55,573 nt of DNA from Paenibacillus popilliae ATCC 14706 (lineage in GTDB: Bacteria > Bacillota > Bacilli > Paenibacillales > Paenibacillaceae), in the NCBI RefSeq assembly GCF_000315235.1, contig NZ_BALG01000161.1, positions 1-55,573 of the forward strand, written 5' to 3'. Shown one piece after another: positions 36,254 through 47,090 of the stretch; the stretch's first letter is position 1, and each line of letters opens with the position of its first letter. Below the pieces are notes generated by a model. That model saw only the letters and a list, made by a program, of their open reading frames with translations. It had not been told where the DNA came from and made no database searches. A program made the position numbers and the translations under genes.

Positions 36254-36382
36254 TATAGATGCCTTCCTAACTGGATTACAATTAAAAGGGGCATCGTCCC
36301 ATTTTTTAATGAGATCAATGCCCTTTCTTTCACTATATGTAGTGATTACAATTTTAAAGCAACATTCACATACTCCATTTTT

Positions 36383-37106
36383 CTATCGTGGACCTAAAAA
36401 CCTATCTCCGTTTAGGTGAAACATGTGATCAGGGTTATCAGCAACCCAAATTTCTGTTTCCCATGCAATTTGGTCGATGAATTTTTTAAATCCATGTTCA
36501 CTACTCATATCAAGGAAGGTGGTTACGTAAATGATTCCACAATCACATTTTTCTAACATGTCCTGAATTTCATTCATTCTTTTTACCGAAACGGGTCCAA
36601 CACTTGTGACTGATTCAATGAAATACAACCAATTCTTATCTTCTCGATATAAAACAACATCTGGGAGCTTATCATGATCAGTAATGCGGACACCAAGTTC
36701 CTGTAATTTTTCTCTATTTTTAATCAAGTCTTTCTTCTCCGTGTCCCCAACATATAAAACTTCACTTCCAGGGGCAAAGCGAGGAGCAAAATCTTCTATA
36801 ATAGCCTTTTGCAACATATTATGTTTCCCAGGACTAAAATGAAAATCTTGTCCGTTTACCTTTACAGGTATCATAGTCATTTCACGAATTTGCGTATATT
36901 TCTCCATTAAGGTTTCATGACTTTCTAACCACTCTTCCAGTTTTTCTTCCCATTCGTTATTTTCATAAGATCTAATCAAATCTAAAACTTCATCAGTCAA
37001 ACGATAAGAATATTTAGGACTATTAGTTGCTCTTTCTTCATCAGTATTGTTGTTTAGGCATTCCTAATGCCTTTAATATTTCTTTTGCTTCATCTAATTT
37101 CCCCAT
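36383..37106 (-). pseudogene. BsuBI/PstI-type restriction endonuclease, internally deleted
   Basis: The 205-residue open part matches the C-terminal catalytic domain of BsuBI/PstI-type type II endonucleases: FSPGKHNMLQKAIIEDFAPR, VRITDHDKLPDVVLYREDKN, WLYFIESVTSVGPVSVKRMN, and the end HLNGDRFLGPR. The family's N-terminus is also seen: from the ATG at 37106 behind GGGGAG the frame reads MGKLDEAKEILKALGMPKQQ-Y and then stops. The middle, roughly 90 residues including the N-terminal winged-helix part, is absent and the two pieces are in different frames. It lies directly after the methyltransferase gene. It is probably inactive. AT-rich, hence acquired. Confidence 0.85.
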
Positions 37107-37120
37107 GTTTCATACTCCCC

Positions 37121-38623
37121 TTACACAGCGGCAGCTTGGTTATCTTCGACTAAAAAATACTTTAATATAATAGTATCACACGTCTCCGTGGAAAGACCAT
37201 CCATTCGCAACAATTGATCCCCAATACACTTAACATCTTGTAGAGAGGGAAGTGGAATGGCATTGACCTCTGTCGCATTAACCTGCGTACTTCCATTGAG
37301 AATCCGATAATAACTATCGATAAAAGTACTATTCATTAACGCAAATAGTCCGTACATTTCCTCTTTTGTTATTTCTCCTTTGAGCTTTGCCACATAATTC
37401 AAGTGATTCTCGATTCCAATCAAGGGAGAAGTAATAGCCTCAGAGAAATACAACGAACATTGAACTCTTCTTCTTTCTTCTTTACTTGTGAATCGTTTGA
37501 CAAGAATATAATCTTTGTTATCCAATAAAAGACTTTTACTCTCTTCTGTATTAACAATATATTGAGGATTTTTAGAGTCTATACAAGGAAAATTTATACG
37601 AAGATTAGTGAAATGATTTGCCCATAAAAGTGGGACTGAATTTTTTCCTGATTCTTCACTTAGTAACTCCGTCGCTCTAAAATCCACAACAGGTCCAGTC
37701 TTCAACTTAAACCCTAAACTTAGAAGGTTGTATTTCCAATTCTTCATTGTATTTAGCAGATTAATTTCTTCTTTTGTTGTTGGAATCATAATAAACATGT
37801 TATCTGAATCTGCTTCAACCATGGTACCATAGGGTACTTCATGGACGATATTCTCTTTAAAGTGCATATTCTTACTGGAAGACACCATAATTGTATCAAC
37901 TTTATTTTTAGTTTTTAAAGCCTTCAAGATGACTGCTTCTTGCAAAATATCATCTCCATAAAATATATCATCTCTTGAATTAAACAAATGGAGATTTGTC
38001 AATCGAACATTATTGAAGAACCATTGACGGAACCTTTTAAAATAAGCTCCCGAAGTAAAACTTCGTGGCGTAATAAAAATTAATTGCCCATCTTTTTTTA
38101 ATAACTTTGCTGACATTGCCATGAAAAGAAAATAGATATTAGGTTGTCCATAAACCACTGTATCCATTACTGCAGATTCTTGTTCTGCTTTTGCTATTTT
38201 CTTATACGGAGGATTGGATATAATTACATCATAAAGAGTATCTTCATCTTTCTTTTCGATGTTGTTCCAATAATCAGCGTTACTTAATATGAAATTCTCT
38301 TGAATGATCGCATAGGTAAACTGTTTCCCTCTCTGTTCTAAAATTGTACGAATAAACTCAATATTCTCTACCAAGATTGGTAATACATCTTCATTGTTTT
38401 CGTATAGGTCAATATGCACCTGAACAATATTATTGTTTTCACATATTTTTTCGCATAAAGCACCCGTAAGAATACCTGTCCCTGCACCAGCATCAAAAAT
38501 TTTTATACTCGATCGATTGTATACCATTAAACTTGCCATATAGTTTGCAATGGATGGTGGGGTAAAAAATTGTCCGATTTTTTTTCTAAAGTTCTTAGGG
38601 ACACTTTTTCCGTACGAAATGGT
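37121..38623 (-). CDS. N6-adenine DNA methyltransferase, BsuBI/PstI-type, without a normal start codon
   Basis: A type II adenine methyltransferase. The SAM motif is IFDAGAGTGILTGALCEK and the catalytic motif DVIISNPPYKKIAKAEQE (NPPY). The first ATG (38539) would give 472 residues, but the same frame is open upstream and encodes RKKIGQFFTPPSIANYMASL, the conserved N-terminal block of this family, back to a TAG at 38624. In that stretch there is no ATG, GTG or TTG, only ATT at 38620, and no ribosome binding site. Full length would be about 500 residues. Either the start was lost or a rare codon is used. The partner endonuclease at 36383 is broken. Confidence 0.82.
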   Translation of the reverse strand, partial: TISYGKSVPKNFRKKIGQFFTPPSIANYMASLMVYNRSSIKIFDAGAGTGILTGALCEKICENNNIVQVHIDLYENNEDVLPILVENIEFIRTILEQRGKQFTYAIIQENFILSNADYWNNIEKKDEDTLYDVIISNPPYKKIAKAEQESAVMDTVVYGQPNIYFLFMAMSAKLLKKDGQLIFITPRSFTSGAYFKRFRQWFFNNVRLTNLHLFNSRDDIFYGDDILQEAVILKALKTKNKVDTIMVSSSKNMHFKENIVHEVPYGTMVEADSDNMFIMIPTTKEEINLLNTMKNWKYNLLSLGFKLKTGPVVDFRATELLSEESGKNSVPLLWANHFTNLRINFPCIDSKNPQYIVNTEESKSLLLDNKDYILVKRFTSKEERRRVQCSLYFSEAITSPLIGIENHLNYVAKLKGEITKEEMYGLFALMNSTFIDSYYRILNGSTQVNATEVNAIPLPSLQDVKCIGDQLLRMDGLSTETCDTIILKYFLVEDNQAAAV

Positions 38624-39183
38624 CTAATTCTAACACAGAAACACGCAGTACATAATAATCGGTACTGAAACGTAGTAACTGGAATGGAAAAAGAAACTGA
38701 AGTGGTTAGAATTGAAGACCTAGAATATTCTTTTTACATAATCAGAAAAGGGTTAGGAAACCCTAACCCTCTCTGGATGATCCAAAATTGGGAATCTACA
38801 TCTTATTGCCATGACCTATGCAGTCCAAGGTAAGCGTTGGTAAATACTGGGTTTTGGTGTAGCCCAAAGAAGCATCAAATCATGCTCCGGCCAAAATAAT
38901 TTAATAAAACTTGCAAATTGCTGCACTTGTGTGCCTCAATCAATAGAGATTCGCTAAATGCCCTTGTGGTTTTTCCGCGAACCTGACAACGAGTGTGTAA
39001 GAGGCCACGAGCCATTTTGCAGTTCAACATCACTCGTTTTTTCTTTGTTCAGTTCAAAGAGCTTTTGTTCAGATTGACAAGAATCCGTGTCGTGTGCTCG
39101 TCTTCCTTCAAACGCATGGCAACGACAGCAGCACCCAGAACGTATCGTTGTGTGGTCAGTCACCCTTCTCGTTGGCGGAACTG
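38624..39183. other. Intergenic region between the methyltransferase and the ABC exporter
   Basis: I see no supportable gene in these 560 bases. They hold a GGGTTAGG/CCTAACCC hairpin (38750-38769) and low-complexity AT-rich sequence up to about 38990, then sequence of mixed composition next to the exporter. Short open frames on either strand have no ribosome binding site and no recognisable motif. Confidence 0.6.
38750..38769 (-). terminator. Hairpin with T-tract, likely terminator of the ABC exporter unit
   Basis: GGGTTAGG pairs perfectly with CCTAACCC around a four-base loop; on the minus strand it is followed by TTTTC. It lies about 410 bases past the exporter stop. Confidence 0.55.
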
Positions 39184-40962
39184 TTACCGCTCTGAGCCTC
39201 CGTGCTGCTCCTGAATTTTCAGCTGCTGCGTTGCGAACTCCCGATACATGGAATGGCTCTCCAGCAATTGTTCATGCGTACCGCATCCTGTCAACTTGCC
39301 TTTGTCGATGAATAGAATCTGATCCGCATCTACGACAGTAGACAGCCGGTGGGCAATCACAAGCGTCGTCCGTCCCTTCATTAGATTGTTCAGCGCCTTC
39401 TGAACGACAATCTCGGACTTGCTGTCCAAGCTCGACGTCGCCTCATCCAGCATCAGGACGTGCGGATTACGAAGTAGCGCCCGCGCGATGGCAATCCGTT
39501 GGCGCTGGCCGCCTGACAGCTTCATGCCCCGTTCGCCCACTTCCGTCTTGTATCCGTCGGACAGTTCTTCAATGAACCCTTCCGCATAAGCCATGGCGGC
39601 GGCTCGCTTCAACTCCTCGTCTGTTACATCCCGATCCATCCCATAACAAATATTATCGCGAATTGTTCCGTCAATCAGCGGGCTCTCTTGCGACACATAA
39701 CCGATCAGAGAGCGCCAAGAATGCAGCGTGATTTCATTGATTTCTTCATTCCCCAGCTTGATGGCGCCGGTAGTTGGCAGGTAGAATCGCTCCAGAAGCG
39801 AGAACAGCGTCGTCTTCCCGCTCCCGCTTGGTCCAACAATAGCCGTTACCTTGCCCGGACTGATCGTGAAGCTGACATCCTCAAGTACAGGCTTTCCTTC
39901 GCCATAGGAAAAGTACACATGCTCGGCATGAATCGGCATATTCGCTTGCCCGGCCTCTTTCCCATGCACATGATCTTCTTCCGGCTCCTGTAAAATCGCA
40001 GCCATATGATCAGTTGCTCCAATCGCTTTTTGAAGCTGGGTGAAGAACATGGACAACTGGCTCATTGGCAACACAATCTGAATCAAGTATAGAATAAAGG
40101 CGACCAGTTCTCCCGCAGTCAGCGCCCCTGATGAGACGCGCATGCCGCCATAGCCAACAATGACGACAAGCAGCACCATCAGCACGAACGACATAATTGG
40201 GGAGATCATCGCCTGTATGGCGCCTTCCTTCATGCCGAACCGAAGCAGATTGTTAATCGCCTTGCGCCCATTCTCATACTCTCTTGCTTCCGCATTGGAT
40301 GCTTTCACCAAGCGAATTTCCGCCAGCACTTGACTTAACATAGCCGTGAAGGAAGCTGTCTCATTTTGCAGTCCTTTGGAAATGTTGAACATTTGCTTGC
40401 CGAGCGGGAACAGCACCAAGGCGGCGAGCGGAATGATGACGAGCATAATCACCGTCATTTGCCAATCGAGATACAACAATACGATGAACGAGCCGATGAC
40501 GGAGATGATGCCAGTGAATAAACTTGACAGATGATCCGTAATGAACCCTTTCACAATTCCCGTATCATTCGTGATGCGGCTGACGGTCTCGCCCGTCTTG
40601 TTCCGGTCATAGTATGACACCGGCAGCACCAGCATCTTTTTCCACAGCCGATCACGCAAGCCGGCAACCACGCGCTGTCCGACAAGATTGAGCAAATAGA
40701 TGGACAAGCCGGCGGCCACGGTCTGGGTGATCAACGCGATAGCCAATCCCGCAATTTGCAGCGTATTCAACTGCAACGTTGAGAAGTTGTCGACCATCCC
40801 CTTCGTGAATAGCGGAATAACGAGCGATACGGCAGCCCCGCCGATGCTCATCAGCAAAGCGACGAATAACATAGCCTTGGGTGGCTTGGTCTCATTAATG
40901 AGCTTCAGAAATTGACGCCAATTGCCTATCGTGCCTTTCGTCTGTTCGATTTCATTCTCCAT
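39184..40962 (-). CDS. BmrA-like multidrug ABC exporter (half-transporter)
   Basis: A 592-residue fused permease/ATPase that works as a homodimer to export drugs or lipids. Six membrane helices fill residues 28-310. The coupling region contains SYYDRNKTGETVSRITNDTG. The ATPase has Walker A (VTAIVGPSGSGKTTLFSLLE), signature (GMKLSGGQRQRIAIARALLR), Walker B (HVLMLDEATSSLDSKSEIVV) and H-loop (VIAHRLSTVVDADQILF). The sequence resembles B. subtilis BmrA (YvcC) closely along its whole length. The ribosome binding site is GAGGAG, eight bases before the ATG. A hairpin lies in the leader. It is an insertion between dnaJ and prmA. Confidence 0.92.
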   Translation of the reverse strand: MENEIEQTKGTIGNWRQFLKLINETKPPKAMLFVALLMSIGGAAVSLVIPLFTKGMVDNFSTLQLNTLQIAGLAIALITQTVAAGLSIYLLNLVGQRVVAGLRDRLWKKMLVLPVSYYDRNKTGETVSRITNDTGIVKGFITDHLSSLFTGIISVIGSFIVLLYLDWQMTVIMLVIIPLAALVLFPLGKQMFNISKGLQNETASFTAMLSQVLAEIRLVKASNAEAREYENGRKAINNLLRFGMKEGAIQAMISPIMSFVLMVLLVVIVGYGGMRVSSGALTAGELVAFILYLIQIVLPMSQLSMFFTQLQKAIGATDHMAAILQEPEEDHVHGKEAGQANMPIHAEHVYFSYGEGKPVLEDVSFTISPGKVTAIVGPSGSGKTTLFSLLERFYLPTTGAIKLGNEEINEITLHSWRSLIGYVSQESPLIDGTIRDNICYGMDRDVTDEELKRAAAMAYAEGFIEELSDGYKTEVGERGMKLSGGQRQRIAIARALLRNPHVLMLDEATSSLDSKSEIVVQKALNNLMKGRTTLVIAHRLSTVVDADQILFIDKGKLTGCGTHEQLLESHSMYREFATQQLKIQEQHGGSER

Positions 40963-40990
40963 AACAACGACTCCTCGTATCGTATTTCCT

Positions 40991-41043
40991 GAAGGCAGTT
41001 TTGAGTCTTATTCCAGTGCTTTACAGGAATATAGAATGCCTTC
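40991..41043 (-). promoter_or_regulatory. Stem-loop in the 5' leader of the BmrA-like gene
   Basis: On the minus strand GAAGGCA pairs with TGCCTTC and, inside, TATTCC with GGAATA around TGTAAAGCACT. No T-tract follows. In B. subtilis bmrA is controlled by a leader (bmrB) through antitermination, so a structured leader here may also be regulatory (inference). Confidence 0.4.
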
Positions 41044-41200
41044 AAAATTTTCAGTCTGCACAGTGTAATTCATTTTGCATGAGGGTGAAGCCCTTCAGCA
41101 ACTGAAATATACCAAGGTGTTCACCATTCATCCGAAGCTGATTGACAAAACCGATTCATGTGCTTTTACCTTGTTGAAGCTGCCAACTCGGTAAAAAACC

Positions 41201-41365
41201 ATGACCCGAATATTCGGGGAGTACTATCGGAAAAAATACAATGATGTCCCTAAGAAAATAATCCTCTTGGGTCGTTATCAAGGGAAAGAATATATTAGAC
41301 TGCATGCTTGGCTTGAATTAGAAGGCGCTATATATATCTATCGGACAGTAGACACAATTTTTTGA
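41201..41365 (+). CDS. Possible small gene or gene relic
   Basis: A 54-codon plus-strand frame (MTRIFGEYYRKKYNDVPKKI ... AIYIYRTVDTIF) with lysine/tyrosine-rich, protein-like composition. There is no ribosome binding site before the ATG. Another frame just upstream (41080-41190) also reads like protein (LKYTKVFTIHPKLIDKTDS). The pair may be fragments of a decayed gene. No family recognised. Confidence 0.25.
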   Translation: MTRIFGEYYRKKYNDVPKKIILLGRYQGKEYIRLHAWLELEGAIYIYRTVDTIF

Positions 41366-41489
41366 CTTCAAAGTACCGTAGATTATAGTCAAAATCCCTA
41401 GCTAGACAGAATGGATTCGTTTATTTCTATAGAGGAAGGAGTTTCAAGCGTGAAACTGGGTACCACGATTTCGATGAAAAAGCGCGTCC

Positions 41490-41549
41490 AAAAATAAAAT
41501 AAGACCACAACAATCGCATAGAGTGTTCTCTATGCGCCGTTGTGGTCTT
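41490..41549 (-). terminator. Strong terminator after dnaJ
   Basis: On the minus strand AAGACCACAAC pairs with GTTGTGGTCTT, with an inner CGCATAGAG/CTCTATGCG stem and a four-base loop, then ATTTTATTTTT. It ends the hrcA operon. Confidence 0.93.
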
Positions 41550-41630
41550 GATCCGTATCTCACACCCATGTAATGAACTAATACTCGTATGATAAATGAT
41601 ATGGACCATTTGATCAAGTAGGCCTGAGGT

Positions 41631-42755
41631 CTAGTCTCCCCGGAACGCCCGCTTCATTCGGTCGAAGAACGATTCCTCGTGCCCGCCGTTCGTTTGCTCA
41701 CCGCCGCTGGCCGCGAACTGTCGAAGTATCTCTTTCTGTTCGTCATTCAGTTTCGTCGGCGTCACGATAACAACCTTGACATGCTGATCGCCTTGCCCGT
41801 GGCCCCGCAGTCGCGGAACGCCTTTGCCGCGCAGTCGGAAGAAGGTCCCTGTCTGCGTGCCGGCCGGAATTTTGAGCTTGACTCTATCGGTCAGCGTCGG
41901 AATCTCAATCTCGTCGCCGAGCGCCGCCTGAGCGAATGTGAGCGGCACCTCGCAGTAGATATCGTCGGCATCGCGTTCGAAAAATTCATGCGGCTTCACG
42001 CGGATGACAATGTACAAGTCGCCGTTCGGACCGCCGCGCGATCCGCTCTCGCCTTCTCCGCTCATGCGCAGTTGGGCTCCATCGTCTACTCCTGCCGGAA
42101 TGCGTACATGAATGACGCGCTGCTTCTTCACGCTTCCGCTGCCATGGCAGGTGCCGCATTTCTCGCGAATGATTTTGCCCTTGCCTTGACATACCGTGCA
42201 AGGACGCCGATTGACCATGCGGCCGAACGCCGTATTTTGCACGACCTCCTGCTGTCCCGTTCCATGGCAGGTCGAGCAGGTATCCGGCTTCGTACCAGGC
42301 TTCGCCCCGGTCCCGAAGCAGGTGTCGCACTGCTCGGTCCGCGGAATCGTAATATCCGTCTCTTTGCCGAAGACGGCTTCCTTGAATTCAATCTGCATCG
42401 TATACTGCAGATCACTGCCTCGCTGTGGCGCATTCGGATCGCGGGTGCGTCCTCCGCCGCCGAAGAACATATCGAATATGTCGCCGAATCCGCCGAAATC
42501 CCCGGAGAACCCGCCTCCGCCCATGCCTTGATTCGGATCTACATGCCCGTACTGGTCATACATCGCCCGCTTCTGATCGTCCCCAAGCACATCGAACGCT
42601 TCCTTGACTTCCTTGAACTTCTCTTCCGCGTCCGCTGCCTTGTTCACGTCAGGGTGATATTGACGCGCAAGCTTCCGGTAGGCTTTTTTGATTTCGTCGT
42701 CGCTAGCCCCTTTGCTTACGCCGAGCACTTCATAATAATCTCGCTTTTGCGCCAC
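41631..42755 (-). CDS. dnaJ: Chaperone protein DnaJ (Hsp40)
   Basis: The co-chaperone of DnaK, 374 residues. J domain at the start ([20 protein letters not shown], with HPD in ARQYHPDVN), then the Gly/Phe-rich region ([20 protein letters not shown]). Four zinc-finger repeats follow ([32 protein letters not shown]), then the substrate-binding C-terminal domain. The start is GTG at 42755 after GGGGGTGG; the frame extends upstream but carries no family sequence. It is the last gene of the hrcA operon. Confidence 0.97.
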   Translation of the reverse strand: MAQKRDYYEVLGVSKGASDDEIKKAYRKLARQYHPDVNKAADAEEKFKEVKEAFDVLGDDQKRAMYDQYGHVDPNQGMGGGGFSGDFGGFGDIFDMFFGGGGRTRDPNAPQRGSDLQYTMQIEFKEAVFGKETDITIPRTEQCDTCFGTGAKPGTKPDTCSTCHGTGQQEVVQNTAFGRMVNRRPCTVCQGKGKIIREKCGTCHGSGSVKKQRVIHVRIPAGVDDGAQLRMSGEGESGSRGGPNGDLYIVIRVKPHEFFERDADDIYCEVPLTFAQAALGDEIEIPTLTDRVKLKIPAGTQTGTFFRLRGKGVPRLRGHGQGDQHVKVVIVTPTKLNDEQKEILRQFAASGGEQTNGGHEESFFDRMKRAFRGD

Positions 42756-42898
42756 TCTTCCACCCCCATTGCAACTTAAAAGCCCGGTATCCCGCATCCG
42801 TTCCGCTGCAACCGGCAGAACGGGCCGCGTTGCCGGACAAGTGCCGCATGGCCTACACGCCATGCCGTTCTGCAGTCTTCATCGTAAACAGGCAAAGC

Positions 42899-42923
42899 CA
42901 AAGCCGGGTGAAACCCGGCTTTG
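42899..42923 (-). promoter_or_regulatory. Intercistronic hairpin between dnaK and dnaJ
   Basis: CAAAGCCGGGT and ACCCGGCTTTG form a perfect 11-base stem with a three-base loop, 18 bases past the dnaK stop. No T-run follows directly, so it may act as a processing or stability element, or a partial attenuator lowering dnaJ relative to dnaK. Confidence 0.7.
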
Positions 42924-42940
42924 ACCCTGTTCATCCGCGC

Positions 42941-44791
<1,851 letters not shown>

Positions 44792-44849
44792 TCAACTGGC
44801 TCTCAATCTATATTCATATTAACTAAGCGGATAGCATGTGAACGATCTT

Positions 44850-45443
44850 TTAGCCGCTTACCTTGACCATGGCCGGGCGAAGCACCCGCTCGTTGAGCAT
44901 ATAGCCCTTTTGGACTTCTTCCACGACGATGCCTTCCTCTTGCTCTTCCGACTCCACCTGCATAATCGCCTGATGGAATTCCGGGTTGAACGGCTCGCCG
45001 ACGGCGTTCATCGCCTTCACGCCTTCCTGCTCTAGCACCTGCATGAATTGGCGGAAGATCATGTCCACTCCTTTGACGAACGATTGCTCCTCGCTGCCCG
45101 TCTGCACTGCTACCAAGGCGCGCTCGAAGTTGTCGAGCACCGGAAGCAACTCGGTCACCAGCTTGGAAGATGCGTACTGAGCCAGTTCTTCCTTCTCCTT
45201 CACCGTACGGCGGCGGAAATTATCGAAATCCGCCTGGGCACGCTGCAGGCGCTGCTGAAGCTCCTCCGCTTGCGCATGGGCCTCCTTCAGCTCTGCCGAC
45301 TCGCCCTGTACTTCCTCCGCTGCCTTGCCTTCTGCTTCGGTTATCTCTCCGGCCACCTGGTTATGTTCAACGTCGTCTATCTCTACAGCCTCCGAGTCCA
45401 CCTGATCGTTCCTCTCGATCTTCTCTTCTTGTTCTGGGTTCAA
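44850..45443 (-). CDS. grpE: Nucleotide exchange factor GrpE
   Basis: The exchange factor for DnaK, 197 residues. An acidic disordered N-terminal third is followed by a long coiled coil (AEELQQRLQRAQADFDNFRR) and the C-terminal beta domain (FNPEFHQAIMQVESEEQEEG, VLRPAMVKVSG). The best start is TTG at 45443, nine bases after AGGGAGG; an ATG at 45470 in frame would place that ribosome binding site inside the gene. Confidence 0.97.
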   Translation of the reverse strand: MNPEQEEKIERNDQVDSEAVEIDDVEHNQVAGEITEAEGKAAEEVQGESAELKEAHAQAEELQQRLQRAQADFDNFRRRTVKEKEELAQYASSKLVTELLPVLDNFERALVAVQTGSEEQSFVKGVDMIFRQFMQVLEQEGVKAMNAVGEPFNPEFHQAIMQVESEEQEEGIVVEEVQKGYMLNERVLRPAMVKVSG

Positions 45444-45485
45444 TCCTTGCACCTCCCTAAATGTAGTCAAGCTTTCTATTTTCCT

Positions 45486-45503
45486 GCTCCGGGAAGCCGG
45501 AGC
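45486..45503 (-). promoter_or_regulatory. Intercistronic hairpin before grpE
   Basis: GCTCCGG and CCGGAGC form a perfect seven-base stem with a four-base loop, directly after the chaperonin stop. No T-run follows. It may protect or separate the downstream grpE-dnaK message. Confidence 0.6.
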
Positions 45504-45504
45504 C

Positions 45505-47073
45505 TTATGCTTCCGGCTTCATCTTAATAACCGTGTGAATCCGCAGCACGGCGGCGGCCACTTCTCCGGCGGTACGCAGCGCATGGAGCTTCACGGCGAC
45601 CGGGTCGACGATGCCGGCCTCGACATAATCAAGCAGCGCTCCGCTGTCACAGTCAATGCCGATGGCATCGGATGCAGAAGCGGTCTGCGCCGCCCGCGCT
45701 TCCTCCAGCTTCTCCAGTGGGTTGAAGCCGGCGTTGAGCACAATCTGGGCCATCGGCTTGCGCAGCGCCTGCGCTACTGCGACCACACCGAAGGCTTCCA
45801 TGCCGCGGACAGTCTCCCTGTAGCGCTCCAGCATATAGGAGAGCGCCAGCTCCGTCGTGCCGCCGCCCGGCAGGACGCCGCTCTGGATCGCGGCTTGCAG
45901 CGCTGCGGCGGCATCCTGGGCGATGCGCGCCCGCTCGCCCACAACCTCGCGCGTGCTCGCGCCCACGATGAGCGTCACCTGCGCACGGTACATTCCCGCC
46001 GGCTCCGGCGGGAATGTAGAGTTGAGCGCCGTCTGCGGGGCATACAGCCGCACGCGCTCCAGGCGCTCATCGTAGCGCACGCAGGCGGTGCGGCCGAGCA
46101 GCGGCTCCAGCACCGCCGACGCCTTAGCCAGGGCGGCGCGCTTCAACGGCTTGCCGCCCGTTAGGCGGCAGACGCGCATAATATCTTCGCGGCTGACTCG
46201 CTGCACGACCATCATATCATGGTCGAGGCAAAATTGTTCCGCTTCCGGATGAAGGCCTCGCTCCAGCACGAGGAAGCCGACCCCCAGCTCGTGAAGACGC
46301 TGTAGCCGCTCCATGAAGGCGGAGCGGTGAGCCATATACTGCTGAAAGCCGGCTTCGGTCGTAAGCAGTTGCTCGTCGAGCGTGTCCGGTTCGAGTGCAT
46401 CCTGCAGGATAAGGACGCGGCACCCGGTCCGGTCCGTCAGCCAATCCCGCTGCAGCGGCTTCTGCTTCAGGAGCACGCCGTGGAACCATTCATTGCTCGC
46501 CTTCTCGTGCGCGACAATCTGCTCCGCGAGCCGATAGGCAGGATTCTCCAGTTGCTCCCAACCTGTCGCCTGTCCCGCCTCCAGCACTAGGCGGACGATG
46601 TCGGTCTGCTCCCGGCCCGCGATATGTACCGCGTGGCGCAGCTTCGGGTCATCCCAGCCGTCGAGCCGAAGTGCGCGTTCCGCCAGCCGGTCGGCCGCGA
46701 CGCGGATGCCCTCCAGCATCCCGGTCACGACCTTCGCCGCGGGTACTCCTCTCGTCACCTGGGCCACGCCTTCCTGCACCAGCGCACCGGCCAATAACGT
46801 CGCCGTCGTCGTACCGTCGCCGACCTCGCTCTGCTGGGCGCGCGCCACCTGAATGAGCAGCCGGGCCGCCGGATGGCTCACATCCATTTTCTCCAAAATG
46901 GTAACGCCGTCATTGGTAATGACGACGTCGCCATTCGCGCCGACCAGCATGACGTCCAACCCCTTCGGGCCGAGCGTGCCCTCGATAGCCGAGCTGAGCG
47001 CCCGGACGGCATTGGCATTATTCAGGAGCGTCGCATAGCGATCATCGGTATCCTGTACTTGTCCTTGAGTCAC
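45505..47073 (-). CDS. Group III (archaeal-like, thermosome-type) chaperonin
   Basis: A 522-residue chaperonin that resembles archaeal thermosome and eukaryotic CCT subunits and not GroEL. It has GTLGPKGLDVMLVGANGDVV (residues 33-51), VITNDGVTILEKMDVSHPAA, and the ATPase motif EVGDGTTTATLLAGALVQEG (83-102). In the C-terminal equatorial part GVLPGGGTTELALSYML is followed by VEAGIVDPVAVKLHALRTAG and RIHTVIKM. The apical domain is shorter and diverged. GTG start behind GGGAGGGGG. It lies between hrcA and grpE under the CIRCE element. Such bacterial group III chaperonins are known from some Firmicutes, where they also occur in dnaK operons; they form GroES-independent rings. Confidence 0.92.
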   Translation of the reverse strand: MTQGQVQDTDDRYATLLNNANAVRALSSAIEGTLGPKGLDVMLVGANGDVVITNDGVTILEKMDVSHPAARLLIQVARAQQSEVGDGTTTATLLAGALVQEGVAQVTRGVPAAKVVTGMLEGIRVAADRLAERALRLDGWDDPKLRHAVHIAGREQTDIVRLVLEAGQATGWEQLENPAYRLAEQIVAHEKASNEWFHGVLLKQKPLQRDWLTDRTGCRVLILQDALEPDTLDEQLLTTEAGFQQYMAHRSAFMERLQRLHELGVGFLVLERGLHPEAEQFCLDHDMMVVQRVSREDIMRVCRLTGGKPLKRAALAKASAVLEPLLGRTACVRYDERLERVRLYAPQTALNSTFPPEPAGMYRAQVTLIVGASTREVVGERARIAQDAAAALQAAIQSGVLPGGGTTELALSYMLERYRETVRGMEAFGVVAVAQALRKPMAQIVLNAGFNPLEKLEEARAAQTASASDAIGIDCDSGALLDYVEAGIVDPVAVKLHALRTAGEVAAAVLRIHTVIKMKPEA

Positions 47074-47090
47074 AAGCCGCCCCCTCCCGA

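Larger units (their letters stand above)
40963..41630. other. Leader of the exporter and gap before dnaJ
   Basis: The 668 bases hold the exporter leader with a stem-loop (40991-41043), an AT-rich central part with short plus-strand frames (one at 41201-41365), and the dnaJ terminator (41490-41549). I find no IS ends or RNA genes. Confidence 0.55.
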
